From NCBI GenBank assembly GCA_036521995.1, contig DATDGR010000090.1:1-37413 (forward strand): a DNA stretch of 37,413 bases, given 5' to 3'. The DNA is from Gp13-AA77 sp036521995. Its GTDB lineage: Bacteria; Acidobacteriota; Terriglobia; UBA7540. The notes below the pieces were generated by a model, which was given only the letters and a program-made list of their open reading frames with translations, ran no database searches and was not told the DNA's origin. Shown in pieces: positions 16,529-25,625 of this stretch. A program made the position numbers and the translations under genes. Each line of letters opens with the position of its first letter. Position 1 is the stretch's first letter.

Positions 16529-18052
16529 TCAGGGCTTCCTCTGGGTGGGAGGCTTGCGCTGTAATCCTTCTTCGGCTCTCTCTTCGACGACGATCACGCT
16601 GTGGCGGCATGATTCCGTGGCGGCACTCGTCCGCCGCCCCTCAAATCCCCTCGCCCAGATGATCCCCCGAGCAGACTCCAGTACCGGCCAATACCGGCGC
16701 TGATCGAGCGGCACGCGTCGCCGCTGGAAGAGCTGCTTTAGCTTCACCGCCCGCGCCCTTCCTGCCAGACAGATCCGGTCTCCCGGCCGCCAGCTCCGTA
16801 GGGTTAAGGGCGCGGCGATTTCCCCCGCCTCGAGCCAAACCTCACTAGTAGCAGTATACGCTTGTTCCGGTAACTTCGCATCGGGCAGGTCGGCCAACCG
16901 GAAGCGCAATCGCACGCCAAGCTCTGGGATGACCACTTCGGCGGGCGGCTGGATCCTATGAGCAAACCCTTCGCGGGAAGCACCCCGAGTCGGGCCTGAT
17001 GTCTGACCCACCACCAGCCATTCGAATTCCTTAACCGCCTCCATCACACCCCCGGCCAGAAGTAAACGGCTCCCGCTTTGACCCTCATGCGCCAGGCGTC
17101 GCAGCGATTCGATCTGCTGGTACGTGAGACCGAGTGCACCCGAGGTCCTGCCGGCTAAGCTTGATGCCTCCTGATAAGCTTCGACCAGCATCCGGCGCAG
17201 CACGCGCCGCGCGATGGCCGGCGGGAATTCGTCGAGGCGCCTGTTGGGAATCTTCAGCCGGCCGACTTCGCGCACCAGCCACGGTCGCGATCGCTGCCAC
17301 GCCTGGTCCTCTAGGAAAGACTCGTCATCGCGGGCGCGGTCGGCGAAAGCCGCCAGCGACCGGATCAGGCTGGGATTGAACTCCCGCTCGAGCAAGGGCA
17401 AAACCTGCTGGCGAACGCGGTTGCGATGGAAGCGCGTGTCCTGGTTGGTGGAATCGACGCGGAAGGCGAGTTTGCGGCGCGCAACTTCAGCCTGCACTTC
17501 GGCGCGGGTCAGGCTCAGAAATGGTCGTACGACGCCGCCTTCGAGCGCGGGATGAATCCCACCGAGGCCGCGAGTGCCTGTGCCGCGCAGCAGCCGCAGG
17601 AGCACGGTTTCAGTCTGGTCATTGGCAGTGTGGGCCGTGGCCACCTTATCGAGCTTACCGTGCCGGACCAGCGAAAAGAAAAACCGGTAGCGCAGCTCGC
17701 GCGCGGTCGCCTCCAGGTTCCGCTTCCGGGCGCGCGCCACACCGGCGACAGGCGCGCCAGAACACAGAAACTCGAGGCCAAGCAGCCGGGCGCGCTCGGA
17801 CACGAAATGTTCGTCCGCATCCGACTCCTCGCCCCGCAGATGATGATTGAAGTGGACCACCGCCAGCGTCAGGCCAACGTCGCGAGCAAGTTGCGCCATG
17901 AAGTCGAGGAGCAGAATCGAGTCCGGGCCGCCTGATACTGCCACGCCCACGCGGTCGCCCGGTTGAAAGAAATGAGCGCGTCTTACAGCGAGCCGCCACC
18001 GGAGATAAGGGTTGGGAGCACTATGTTTCGAACGGCGTGATGATTGAGGCAT
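16529..18052 (-). CDS. tilS: tRNA(Ile)-lysidine synthetase
   Basis: This 507-residue enzyme attaches lysine to C34 of the CAU-anticodon tRNA-Ile so that it reads AUA. It has the PP-loop ATPase signature GVAVSGGPDSILLLDF (SGGPDS at about 40-45), the FNHHLRGEESDADE and HTANDQTETVLLRLLRGTG segments of the catalytic domain, and a long C-terminal half with a TilS_C-type end (RSWRPGDRICLAGRARAVKL then KQLFQRRRVP). I use the ATG at 18052; the frame is open upstream to 18193, but that would run into the end of rplI. It lies 55 bp after rplI and before the HPRT-like gene. Confidence 0.95.
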   Translation of the reverse strand: MPQSSRRSKHSAPNPYLRWRLAVRRAHFFQPGDRVGVAVSGGPDSILLLDFMAQLARDVGLTLAVVHFNHHLRGEESDADEHFVSERARLLGLEFLCSGAPVAGVARARKRNLEATARELRYRFFFSLVRHGKLDKVATAHTANDQTETVLLRLLRGTGTRGLGGIHPALEGGVVRPFLSLTRAEVQAEVARRKLAFRVDSTNQDTRFHRNRVRQQVLPLLEREFNPSLIRSLAAFADRARDDESFLEDQAWQRSRPWLVREVGRLKIPNRRLDEFPPAIARRVLRRMLVEAYQEASSLAGRTSGALGLTYQQIESLRRLAHEGQSGSRLLLAGGVMEAVKEFEWLVVGQTSGPTRGASREGFAHRIQPPAEVVIPELGVRLRFRLADLPDAKLPEQAYTATSEVWLEAGEIAAPLTLRSWRPGDRICLAGRARAVKLKQLFQRRRVPLDQRRYWPVLESARGIIWARGFEGRRTSAATESCRHSVIVVEERAEEGLQRKPPTQRKP

Positions 18053-18107
18053 GCAGCCACGATTCTGGACCAAGCTGCTGCCGCCGAGACCGGAGCGACA
18101 ATCTTGG

Positions 18108-18677
18108 TTAGGCGGATTCGGGCGCGGCGCTGTCAACAGCGTCGGCCGGGACCTCGGCCGCGGGTGCGGAATTAGCTGTGTCTGCGGGTGCATCAGCTTC
18201 TGCGGTGGCGGCGGCTGGCGCGCCGACGGGACCTCCCTCCGCTTCCACCTTCACTTTCACAGACTGGGTGACATCGCGGTGCAGCCGGATGGGGACATCG
18301 TATTCACCGATCACCTTAAGTGGATTGGGGAGTTGGATCTTGCGCCGGTCGATCTTGTAGCCCCGGGAGGCGAGCCCCTCCGACACATCAATGCCGGTGA
18401 CGGAGCCGAACAAGGTGCCGTGCTCGCCTGACTTGCGAGTGAAGGTGAGGCTTACGCCTTCGAGGAGTTGCCCGAGCTCCTGGGCTTCGCCCTTCTCTTT
18501 GGCCTCGAGCTTCAGGAATCTCACACGCTGCTGCTCCGCCCATTTCTTGTTCTGCGGAGTCGCAGCCACGGCCAGCTTCTTAGGAAGCAGGTAATTGCGG
18601 CCATATCCGTCGGCCACCTTCACCACCTGGCCGCGGCCTCCGACCTTGTCGACGTTCTCAATCAGAATTATTTCCAT
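18108..18677 (-). CDS. rplI: 50S ribosomal protein L9
   Basis: This 189-residue protein begins with the L9 signature MEIILIENVDKVGGRGQVVK and continues with GYGRNYLLPKKLA, then the linker helix and the C-terminal rRNA-binding domain (about 75-147). It is about 40 residues longer than the usual L9 because of an Ala/Glu/Pro-rich tail (from about residue 150). It is the third gene of the rpsF-rpsR-rplI set, 162 bp after rpsR, with tilS downstream. Confidence 0.97.
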   Translation of the reverse strand: MEIILIENVDKVGGRGQVVKVADGYGRNYLLPKKLAVAATPQNKKWAEQQRVRFLKLEAKEKGEAQELGQLLEGVSLTFTRKSGEHGTLFGSVTGIDVSEGLASRGYKIDRRKIQLPNPLKVIGEYDVPIRLHRDVTQSVKVKVEAEGGPVGAPAAATAEADAPADTANSAPAAEVPADAVDSAAPESA

Positions 18678-18839
18678 GGCTTGGACCTCAACTGACCGAT
18701 CGGGCTCGAACCGGCGTCACCCCTTAGGGGCACGGGGAGCGACTGCCAGTTAACTCATTCGCTTTATGTTACATCATGGCTTTGGCCGTAAATCCTTCGA
18801 CCGATGCTGCGGAACCCGCCGGCCCGCAAGACGGCCAGG

Positions 18840-19175
18840 CTAGAATCCCGAAGCGAAGGGAATAAACGCCAGATTACGCGCCCGCTTGATGGCTACCGTG
18901 AGTAGCCGCTGATGCGGGGAGCAGGTTCCCGTGAGCCGCCGCGGCAGAATCTTTCCCCGGTCAGAGATGAACTGGCTCACCAGCCTGACGTCCTTGAAAT
19001 CGATCACGTCGATTTTCTCGTCGCAAAACTTGCAAACCTTACGGCGGCGGAAATACTGCTTCCGGCCGCCGCCTCCGGGGCCGGCGCCACCCTTTCGGGG
19101 CCCACGGTCGGAACCTCGGCCGGCGCCTCCGCCTTGGCCGCCGCCTGACGGTCCGCTGCTCGTTGGTGTCGCCAT
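18840..19175 (-). CDS. rpsR: 30S ribosomal protein S18
   Basis: This 111-residue protein has the S18 core KVCKFCDEKIDVIDFKD, FISDRGKILPRRLTGTC and IKRARNLAFIPF (about 47-108), which binds S6 and 16S rRNA on the platform. The first 38 residues are a Gly/Arg/Ser-rich, low-complexity extension not found in standard S18. The CxxC pair and the later Cys are those of the cysteine-containing form. It is 30 bp downstream of rpsF. Confidence 0.97.
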   Translation of the reverse strand: MATPTSSGPSGGGQGGGAGRGSDRGPRKGGAGPGGGGRKQYFRRRKVCKFCDEKIDVIDFKDVRLVSQFISDRGKILPRRLTGTCSPHQRLLTVAIKRARNLAFIPFASGF

Positions 19176-19205
19176 AGACTTTACTCCTCCGCCTCCTGAA
19201 TTCCG

Positions 19206-19601
19206 CTAGGTTGCTACCTCGATTGCTGGTGCCTCGCCCGAGCTCGGCCGCGGGCGCGGTTTGCGTGTCGCCTGCTCCGCCCGCCAGGCCTTGGCTTTTT
19301 CGGCGCGCTTCAGCTCCTCATCCACCCGCACTGAGAGGTACTTCATGACCAGGTCGTTGACCTTGAGGCGCCTCTCAAATTCTTTGACGGTGTCGCCGGT
19401 ACCCTCGACGACGAAAAGGACGTAGATGCCCTCTCGCTGTCGCTGAACCCGGTAGGCGAGCCTGCGCCGGCCTATCTTCTCGATCTTTTCGATCTTACCG
19501 CCGTGCCCGGCCACCACGCCTTCCATCTGGGTGATGATCTTTCCCAGTTCCTCTTCGGGAACATCAGGCCGGACGATGAAAATCAGTTCGTATTTACGCA
19601 T
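19206..19601 (-). CDS. rpsF: 30S ribosomal protein S6
   Basis: This 131-residue protein matches S6 from the first residues (MRKYELIFIVRPDVPEEEL) through IGRRRLAYRVQRQREGIYVL and the final strand LSVRVDEEL. A basic and acidic C-terminal extension of about 35 residues follows. S6 pairs with S18 (next gene) on the small-subunit platform. It starts 11 bp after pth ends, so the genes are probably cotranscribed. Confidence 0.97.
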   Translation of the reverse strand: MRKYELIFIVRPDVPEEELGKIITQMEGVVAGHGGKIEKIEKIGRRRLAYRVQRQREGIYVLFVVEGTGDTVKEFERRLKVNDLVMKYLSVRVDEELKRAEKAKAWRAEQATRKPRPRPSSGEAPAIEVAT

Positions 19602-19612
19602 GTGACCTCACT

Positions 19613-20188
19613 TCAATTGGGTTCAGGGGGTCGGTTGAACTGGTTCATGGCGCGCTCGACGCCTTCCCGAACAATCACCTCGACCGCCTCTGCAGCGCGG
19701 TTCACCATTTCCGCCACCGCTTCAAGCTGATCCCGGCGAAACCGGCCGAGCACCAGACGCGTCCGATCCGACACCGGGTGATCCGGCTGAACCCCCATCC
19801 TCACCCGGATGAACTCATCGGATCCGAGAGCCCCGATGATCGACTTCAGGCCGTTGTGCCCCCCGGCGCTGCCCTGCTTACGGATTCGCAAGGTTCCGAG
19901 CGGCAGAGCCGCCTCATCCACCAGTACCGTCAAATCGCCCGGCCCAATCTCGTAGCGTTCAGCGAGCCGCCGGACCGACACACCGCTGAGGTTCATGAAT
20001 GTCAGCGGCTTGGCCAGCACCACTTCGGAGCCGTCAATCCGGGTGTGGGCTGTGAGCGCGGCTGATTCGGGCCGCGAGACCTCCACACCGCACTGTTCGG
20101 CCACCCGGTCCACCCCCATAAAACCGAGGTTGTGCGGAGTGAGAACGTATTCGGGGCCGGGGTTACCGAGACCGACGATCAGCTTCAC
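19613..20188 (-). CDS. pth: peptidyl-tRNA hydrolase
   Basis: This 191-residue enzyme cleaves peptidyl-tRNA released from stalled ribosomes. It has the family start KLIVGLGNPGPEYVLTPHNLGF with the catalytic His, LTFMNLSG, LVDEAALPLGTLRIRKQGSAGGHNG (invariant Asp and His) and the end FRRDQLEAV. The frame is open upstream to 20269, but that stretch overlaps rplY and is only basic residues. The GTG at 20188 is 7 bp past the rplY stop, and an AAGGAG inside the last rplY codons serves as ribosome site. Confidence 0.95.
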   Translation of the reverse strand: MKLIVGLGNPGPEYVLTPHNLGFMGVDRVAEQCGVEVSRPESAALTAHTRIDGSEVVLAKPLTFMNLSGVSVRRLAERYEIGPGDLTVLVDEAALPLGTLRIRKQGSAGGHNGLKSIIGALGSDEFIRVRMGVQPDHPVSDRTRLVLGRFRRDQLEAVAEMVNRAAEAVEVIVREGVERAMNQFNRPPEPN

Positions 20189-20195
20189 AAAACAG

Positions 20196-20909
20196 CTATT
20201 TTTTCTCCTTCTCTGGCTTCTTCTCGGGTTTCTTTTCTGCTTTTTCGACGCCCTCCGCGCCTTCCTCACCCTCCTCAGCTTTCCCTTTGCGGATGACTTC
20301 CGGTTCCGCCGCCTCAGCCCCTTCGATGACCTCCGCCGGCTTCTCCTCTTCCGTCCTGGGCGCGATCACGTGGGCGACCATGCGCGTCGGGTCCGTCAAC
20401 AGCTTGACGCGCTCGCCGAGCGGCAGGTCACTGGCACGAAGACTGCGTCCTATCTTGTAATCGCTGATATCGACGGTGATGTGCTCCGGAATGGCATCGG
20501 GCAGACACTCGATCTCAACCTCGCGAAGGATGAACTCCAGAACGCCGCCTTCGGTCTTGACGCCGAACGGTTCACCCTGCAGGTGAACCGGCACCTTAAG
20601 TTTGAGCCGCGTATCCGCCGAAATGCGAAACATATCCACGTGCAGCAAGTCACCGCGCACAGGATCCACCTGCCAGTCGCTCAGCAGCACGCGCGCCGGC
20701 GCCCGCCCTTTAACCTCGAGAGTGATCAGAGTGTTGTGCCCGGAGTCTGAATGCAGGATCTGCGTCACTCGCTTCGGATCCAGCGTGACCGGGATGGCCT
20801 GCCCGCCGCCACCGTACACCACAGCCGGTATGCGACCGGTGTGCCTCAAGCGGCGGGAGGCGTTCTTGCCGAAATCCTCGCGGGCCTCGGCTTCGATGGT
20901 GGTTACCAT
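20196..20909 (-). CDS. rplY: 50S ribosomal protein L25/CTC family
   Basis: This 237-residue protein is the long (CTC/TL5-type) L25, with the 5S rRNA-binding beta-barrel first (REDFGKNASRRLRHTGRIPAV, ALLSDWQVDPVRGDLLHVD-like) and the C-terminal TL5 domain (about 100-185). The last 25 residues are a highly charged Lys/Glu tail. It follows prs by 59 bp, the common prs-rplY-pth order. Confidence 0.95.
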   Translation of the reverse strand: MVTTIEAEAREDFGKNASRRLRHTGRIPAVVYGGGGQAIPVTLDPKRVTQILHSDSGHNTLITLEVKGRAPARVLLSDWQVDPVRGDLLHVDMFRISADTRLKLKVPVHLQGEPFGVKTEGGVLEFILREVEIECLPDAIPEHITVDISDYKIGRSLRASDLPLGERVKLLTDPTRMVAHVIAPRTEEEKPAEVIEGAEAAEPEVIRKGKAEEGEEGAEGVEKAEKKPEKKPEKEKK

Positions 20910-20968
20910 GCTTTCGTACTCCTCGAGCCCGGACGCCGCGGCGTCACGGGCTCCTCGAAATGGCTGAT

Positions 20969-21913
20969 TCAGATGAACAGCTTGCTCACCGAAGTCTCAT
21001 CGTGAATGGACTTGATGGCTTGGGCAAAAAGAGAAGCGATACTTAGTACCTTGATCTTTGAGTTTTGCACCGCCTGGGGATGAGGCGGTATCGAATTCGT
21101 GGTGACCACCTGCTCCAGCGCGGAATTACAAAGCTTGTGAACGGCATCTCCCGCAAAGACCCCGTGAACACAGCAGGCGAAAACCTGCTCGGCTCCCTTG
21201 TCCTTCAGCGCTTGCGCGGCGCGCACGATGGTGCCTCCGGTGTCGATCAGATCATCCACCAGCAAGCACACCCGTTCTTCCACTTCGCCGATCACGTTCA
21301 TGACTTCAACCGTGTGAGCGTCTTCGCGCCGCTTGTCGATGATGGCAAGGGGAGCGTCCAATTTCTTGGCAAAGGACCGGGCGCGTTCGACGCCTCCCGT
21401 GTCCGGAGAGACCACGGTGACATTCTTGAGCCCGAGCTTTCGGAAGTACTCCACCGTCACCGGGGTAGCGTAGAGGTGATCCACGGGAATGTTGAAGTAG
21501 CCCTGAATCTGGCCGGCGTGCAGATCGAGCGCCAGCACACGGTTCGCCCCGGCGGAAGTCAGCAGATCTGCCACTACTTTCGATGAGATGGGCACCCGCG
21601 GGCGATCCTTGCGGTCCTGGCGCGCATAACCGTAGTATGGCATCACGGCAGTGATCCGGTCCGCCGAAGCGCGCCGGAAAGCGTCAAGCATGATCAGCAG
21701 CTCTACCAAGCTGTCGTTTACCGGACGGCAGGTGGGCTGGATCACAAAAACATCTGTCCCGCGGACGTTTTCGGAGATTTGCACCCGTACTTCACCGTCG
21801 GGAAAGCGCCCTACATCCGCCGCGCCGACCTTCGTTGCCAAACACTGTGCGATCTCACGGGCCAACTCCGGATGGGCATTCCCCGAAAAGATTTTGAGCT
21901 TGTGATCCGCCAT
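20969..21913 (-). CDS. prs: ribose-phosphate pyrophosphokinase
   Basis: This 314-residue enzyme makes PRPP from ribose 5-phosphate and ATP, feeding nucleotide, His and Trp synthesis. It has the class I signatures: GRFPDGEVRVQISENVRG (about 40-57), the catalytic flexible region YYGYARQDRKDRPRVPIS, DLHAGQIQGYF and the PRPP loop LLVDDLIDTGGTI. The length is normal. It lies between tRNA-Gln and rplY. Confidence 0.97.
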   Translation of the reverse strand: MADHKLKIFSGNAHPELAREIAQCLATKVGAADVGRFPDGEVRVQISENVRGTDVFVIQPTCRPVNDSLVELLIMLDAFRRASADRITAVMPYYGYARQDRKDRPRVPISSKVVADLLTSAGANRVLALDLHAGQIQGYFNIPVDHLYATPVTVEYFRKLGLKNVTVVSPDTGGVERARSFAKKLDAPLAIIDKRREDAHTVEVMNVIGEVEERVCLLVDDLIDTGGTIVRAAQALKDKGAEQVFACCVHGVFAGDAVHKLCNSALEQVVTTNSIPPHPQAVQNSKIKVLSIASLFAQAIKSIHDETSVSKLFI

Positions 21914-22036
21914 CGAGCCGCTTTCCTGCCTCTTAACTGAGAGGCCGTGGCAAGTGAAACGTGACCCTAAACGAGCAAGAAATTGACTGCCCTCTTCTCC
22001 TTAGTTGTTCTCAATTGCTCGCCGGTCTTCTCAAAA

Positions 22037-22110
22037 TGGCTGGGAGGCCTGGACTCGAACCAGGGTTCCATGCTCCAAAGGCATGTGTCCTACCACTGGA
22101 CGACCTCCCA
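22037..22110 (-). tRNA. tRNA-Gln(TTG)
   Basis: A complete cloverleaf reads on the minus strand: acceptor stem TGGGAGG/CCTCCCA, D-arm GTCC/GGAC, anticodon stem CATGC/GCATG with loop CTTTGGA (anticodon TTG), and T-arm CCTGG/CCAGG with TTCGAGT. The discriminator is G, and the 3' CCA is encoded (22037-22039). It lies between ispE and prs and is probably processed from their shared transcript. Confidence 0.95.
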
Positions 22111-22149
22111 GTGCTCGTGGTGCCGGTCCTGTTCAAACGAACCCTCGAC

Positions 22150-23040
22150 TTAGCGCGCGAACATCCTTCGCCAGTATTGGGCGCGCGACAGGGTCTCCAC
22201 TGCGAAGCTGCGCCAGCTTGGAGGAACGCGCGCTCGCGCTGAAGTAAGTTTTCGGGCGGAGTCAAGAATGGCGTAGACGGCACTGCCGCTACCCGACAGA
22301 GATACCATCTCGGCGCCGGCCCGGAGGAGCTGCGGCTTGAGTCTTTGCAGCTCCGGCCACTTTGCGAAAACGATCGATTCAAAGTCGTTTTCGGCCGGTT
22401 CCCAACCTTCCCACGGGAACTGTGGCCACATGCCGAAAGAAGACATGCTACCCGATCTTGAAGTTCCCGTCAATTGAGAACTTGCCGCCGCGTAGGCCTC
22501 CGCGGTCGATTGCGCAAACCCTGGGAAAACAATCAGGCAATGCCGCGCCGGCAGGTCGTGCAGGGGATAAATCTCCCCTCCGCGCGCGCAGCCGAGCGCC
22601 CGGCCGCCCACCAGGAAGAAAGGCACGTCCGAACCGAGTTCGCACGCCAGTGCCAGGCGGTTCCCAAGCGGCAATCGATTGTTTGTCAGCCGCTCGAGCG
22701 CGAGAAGCGTCGCGGCGGCGTCACTGCTCGCTCCGCCGAGGCCGCTGCCGGCCGGAATACTCTTCTCGATCTTGATCCGAATTTGACGGCTCAGGCCGCG
22801 GGCTCGCCGCCAGAGTTTGCAGGCCTTGTAGACGAGGTTCTCAGGGCCGCTCGGGATGGTGGGATCGTCCGCCTCCACCACGATCCCTCCCGGGCGGGAG
22901 CCGATCGAAACTTCAAGGGCATCTGCGAGCGAAACTGACTGATAAATCGTGCGAATTTCGTGATAGCGGTCGGGGCGCCGGCCCAGAATTCGCAGGCCTA
23001 GATTGATCTTGGCGAAGGCGCGGAGCCGGAGAGCAGGCAT
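22150..23040 (-). CDS. ispE: 4-diphosphocytidyl-2-C-methyl-D-erythritol kinase
   Basis: This 296-residue GHMP kinase phosphorylates CDP-ME in the non-mevalonate isoprenoid pathway. It begins with the IspE signature RAFAKINLGLRILGRRPDRYHE, has the ATP loop PAGSGLGGASSDAAATL and the Asp-containing LGSDVPFFL segment, and ends with MVSLSGSGSAVYAI. The ATG at 23040 gives the normal length; an in-frame TTG at 23070 is possible but has no support. Isoprenoid supply also serves the hopanoid genes elsewhere in the window. Confidence 0.95.
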   Translation of the reverse strand: MPALRLRAFAKINLGLRILGRRPDRYHEIRTIYQSVSLADALEVSIGSRPGGIVVEADDPTIPSGPENLVYKACKLWRRARGLSRQIRIKIEKSIPAGSGLGGASSDAAATLLALERLTNNRLPLGNRLALACELGSDVPFFLVGGRALGCARGGEIYPLHDLPARHCLIVFPGFAQSTAEAYAAASSQLTGTSRSGSMSSFGMWPQFPWEGWEPAENDFESIVFAKWPELQRLKPQLLRAGAEMVSLSGSGSAVYAILDSARKLTSARARVPPSWRSFAVETLSRAQYWRRMFAR

Positions 23041-23089
23041 GGCCAGGACGGCGCGAGTCCGCAGCGACAAATGACCACAGGCTATCTAA

Positions 23090-23122
23090 TTATTTCTCAA
23101 TAGCTTGCTGGCTTCGTTGGTA
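23090..23122 (-). repeat. dispersed repeat family 1, partial copy C
   Basis: This segment matches the distal part of copy A at 2235-2267 at 27 of 33 positions, including TGGCTTCGTT. It lies in the gap between the TPR gene and ispE, in the same orientation as the other copies relative to the minus-strand genes. It shows that the family is dispersed and not confined to the glycan cluster. Confidence 0.5.
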
Positions 23123-23166
23123 TCGTTCCTAAGTTTCTTCAGTTTCGAGATGCCCCAGTTCCGCTG

Positions 23167-25290
23167 CTAAGGCTGGGGTTTTGCTTCGGAATTCGCACTT
23201 TTTCCGTTGGCGAGGCGAAGCTTCAGGTCGTCGAGCTTCTTCTGCAGGTTGGCCGCGTCTTCGGCGTCGAAGTCGCTGCCGACGGCCATCGGCCACTCCT
23301 TGAGCGCCCGCTCCCACTCCTGCTCAGCGGCTTGCGGCTTGCCGAGCGCAAGATGCAGATTGCCCAGGTGCTCTAGAATGGTCGGATCGCCGGTGATCAG
23401 ACGTGCGGCCCTCTCGAGCGGCGCCTCCGCCATGTCAGGCCGGTGCATCTTGAGGTAAGCCCAGCCCAGACTATCCAGATAAGCCCCGTTGTTGGGATCG
23501 GATTGCAGGGCGCGCTGGATGTACTTGACCGATTCGTCCAGGCGGACGCCACGGTCCGCGAGCATATAGCCCAGGTAATTGGCCGCCTGGCCGTTCAGCG
23601 GGTCAGAGGCCAGCACCTTCTTGAACTCGGCCTCAGCCTGGTCGTATTGCTTCTGGCGCTCGTAAATCGAGCCCAGAATAAAGTGGGCGCTTTCCTGGTC
23701 GTCGGGCTTCACGTTGAGGCTCAAGGCCTTTTCGGCGGCGGCCTGGGCCTCGGGATAACGCTTCGCCTGAGAATCCACTTGCGCGATGGTGAGCAGGACT
23801 TCAACGTCTGATGACCCGCCCGTGAGCAAGCCATTCAGCGCCGCCAACGCTTCATCCACCTTGCCCTGCTCGCCGAGCAGTGTGGCCCGCACGATGGCGA
23901 GTTGTCGGTCTTTCGGATACTTGCCCACGGCCGCATCAGCTTCGGCCATGGCCTTCGCTGGCTGCTTGGCCGCCCGCAACGCTTCAATCACCAGGGTCTC
24001 GCCGCGCGGAGCCTGGCTCGGGCCAAGGTCGATCAACTTGCGGAAGGTGGTGAGCGCCAGGTCGTACTTCTCCTGACTCTGGTAGATCAGCCCGAGCCTC
24101 TCCAGAAAGGCTGCCCGGTTTCCAGCCTCCGCCAACGAATAGTGGCCGTCGGGTTTCTCCGAATCCTTCAGCAAGCCCTGGAGCAGGGCGATCGCCTTAT
24201 CGTCGTTGCCCGACGTCTCTTCGAGCAGGACCTGCTCATAGGCGACATCAGGGTTATCGGGCACGAGGGCCTTAGCCTTCCCCAGTTCCTCGCGGGCCGC
24301 GCTAAAATTCCCTTCAACCCGGTCGAGATGCCCGAGCCGGAGCCAACCCGCACCGTCGTTGGGATCCGTTTTCAGGATCTTCTGAAGCTCCGTGCGAGCC
24401 TCAGCGGTCTTGCCGGACGCGATCAGAGCCTCGGCGTGGTACTGCCGCAGCTCCTCGTTGTCCGGGTCCTGCTCGAGCGCCTGGCTGAAGGCGTCCACCG
24501 CCTTGTCATAATCGCGATCCTGCATGTAAGCCCGCCCCAGCATGACCAGCGCGGCGGGGTCCATGTCGCCGGCCGGGATCTTCTGGAGCGTCGCGATGGC
24601 CTCAGAGTAGTCGCCCTGGTCGAGGTAAAGTTCTGCCAGGTAGCTAAGCGCAGGCTTCGAACCCGGGTCAGAGCCGATCGCTTTCTTGAAGATCTCCTCA
24701 GCTTTGCCACCCTGGTTGGTCAGGCGATAGAGCCGGCCGAGTGCGATAAAGGAGTCGGTATCTTTAGGGTCGAGTCGGGTGACCGCCTCGAACTCCGTGA
24801 TGGCTTTGCGGATGGTGGCGTCGGAGTTGGCCGCGGCCTCGCTCTCCCCCAGGCTGTGAAGATAGATGCTGGCCAGCAGACGGTGGGCGTCAACCTCGTC
24901 CGGGTTCACCTGAAGGACCGCCTCGGCCTCGCGAATGGCGTCGCCCACCCGGCTGATGCGGTAGTAAAGCTCGGCGAGTTCCGTCCTCAGGAACAGCGAT
25001 CCGGGATCGGCGGCCATGGCCGCCTTGTATTCGGCAACCGCCCTGTCAACAAGATCGCTGCGGTTTTGGACTCCCGCCTCTTCCTCGTAGCGGCGGGCGA
25101 GCACGAAATGGTAGTAAGCCGCAGCGTGGTCCGGTACGGCGGCCTGGCCTGAGGCCTCGACTCCCGTTGCGGGTGCGGCCTTAGGCGGCACGTCGGGTTT
25201 ATCCTGCCCGGCACACTCGAGACTGGCCGGCAAAAGCAAAAACAAAAAAAGGCTGACGCCAGCCCGGAGTTGCCCACTAATTCTCATCAT
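23167..25290 (-). CDS. exported TPR-repeat protein
   Basis: This 707-residue protein has an N-terminal signal peptide (basic start, then LFLFLLLPASLECAGQ; the Cys lacks a proper lipobox) and then about 16-18 tetratricopeptide repeats over nearly the whole length. Typical units end in DPNN or DPLN with ALxxxPxNxxA patterns, for example LLASIYLHSLG and NYLGYMLADRGVRLDES. TPRs are protein-binding scaffolds; with a signal peptide it should act in the periplasm or at the outer membrane. The last repeats resemble the C-terminal part of other acidobacterial TPR proteins that accompany ispE, but I cannot assign a partner. It is divergent from dnaB. Confidence 0.85.
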   Translation of the reverse strand: MMRISGQLRAGVSLFLFLLLPASLECAGQDKPDVPPKAAPATGVEASGQAAVPDHAAAYYHFVLARRYEEEAGVQNRSDLVDRAVAEYKAAMAADPGSLFLRTELAELYYRISRVGDAIREAEAVLQVNPDEVDAHRLLASIYLHSLGESEAAANSDATIRKAITEFEAVTRLDPKDTDSFIALGRLYRLTNQGGKAEEIFKKAIGSDPGSKPALSYLAELYLDQGDYSEAIATLQKIPAGDMDPAALVMLGRAYMQDRDYDKAVDAFSQALEQDPDNEELRQYHAEALIASGKTAEARTELQKILKTDPNDGAGWLRLGHLDRVEGNFSAAREELGKAKALVPDNPDVAYEQVLLEETSGNDDKAIALLQGLLKDSEKPDGHYSLAEAGNRAAFLERLGLIYQSQEKYDLALTTFRKLIDLGPSQAPRGETLVIEALRAAKQPAKAMAEADAAVGKYPKDRQLAIVRATLLGEQGKVDEALAALNGLLTGGSSDVEVLLTIAQVDSQAKRYPEAQAAAEKALSLNVKPDDQESAHFILGSIYERQKQYDQAEAEFKKVLASDPLNGQAANYLGYMLADRGVRLDESVKYIQRALQSDPNNGAYLDSLGWAYLKMHRPDMAEAPLERAARLITGDPTILEHLGNLHLALGKPQAAEQEWERALKEWPMAVGSDFDAEDAANLQKKLDDLKLRLANGKSANSEAKPQP

Positions 25291-25602
25291 GGCTATTCCT
25301 ATATCCGCCTCTTAACGTTTCTCTGATGACCCCTAATGCTCATTATCGCATACGCCCCGAGGGGTGTCAAAAGACCGTCGCGAATCAGCTTGCTGCCCAT
25401 TCTGCGCTGATCTGCAACGTCAACCCCAGGGCCCCCGCCGCCGTGCACCTTAGTTGATGGAGAATGTCGAAATAAAGTTGCAAATTGCTTCGAGCGTCGC
25501 CAAGTCTTGCAGAATGGAACCGGTTCAGGCGGTCAAAGCAACTTCGACCTTGCCGTCACGGCCCGGCGAAAATGACCCCACACGCGCCCGCCGCCGGGCT
25601 GC
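25291..25602. other. intergenic region between divergent TPR and dnaB genes
   Basis: These 312 bp separate the two divergent genes. Apart from the -10 element just to the right I see no gene and no clear hairpin. The TPR gene has a short AGGAATAGCC leader before its ATG. Confidence 0.4.
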
Positions 25603-25608
25603 TATAAT
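25600..25608 (+). promoter_or_regulatory. extended -10 promoter of dnaB
   Basis: A perfect TATAAT (25603-25608) preceded by TGC makes an extended -10 element; no good -35 is visible at the proper distance. The expected start of transcription is near 25615, only about 11 bases before the dnaB ATG, and no ribosome site lies between. Confidence 0.55.
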
Positions 25609-25625
25609 GACCTCTCTTTTCGACC

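Noticed and set aside
18053..18193. Longer tilS start overlapping the end of rplI
   Set aside because: The extra 47 residues are Pro/Arg-rich, overlap rplI and lie before the normal TilS start; the ATG at 18052 fits the family.
23902..25152. Long plus-strand open frame opposite the TPR gene
   Set aside because: It is the antisense shadow of a clear TPR protein with codon-biased GC-rich sequence; no domain is recognisable.
25478..25493. Short match to a unit of the repeat cluster (TTGCAAATTGCTTCGA)
   Set aside because: It is only 16 bases with one mismatch and no flanking likeness; it could be chance.
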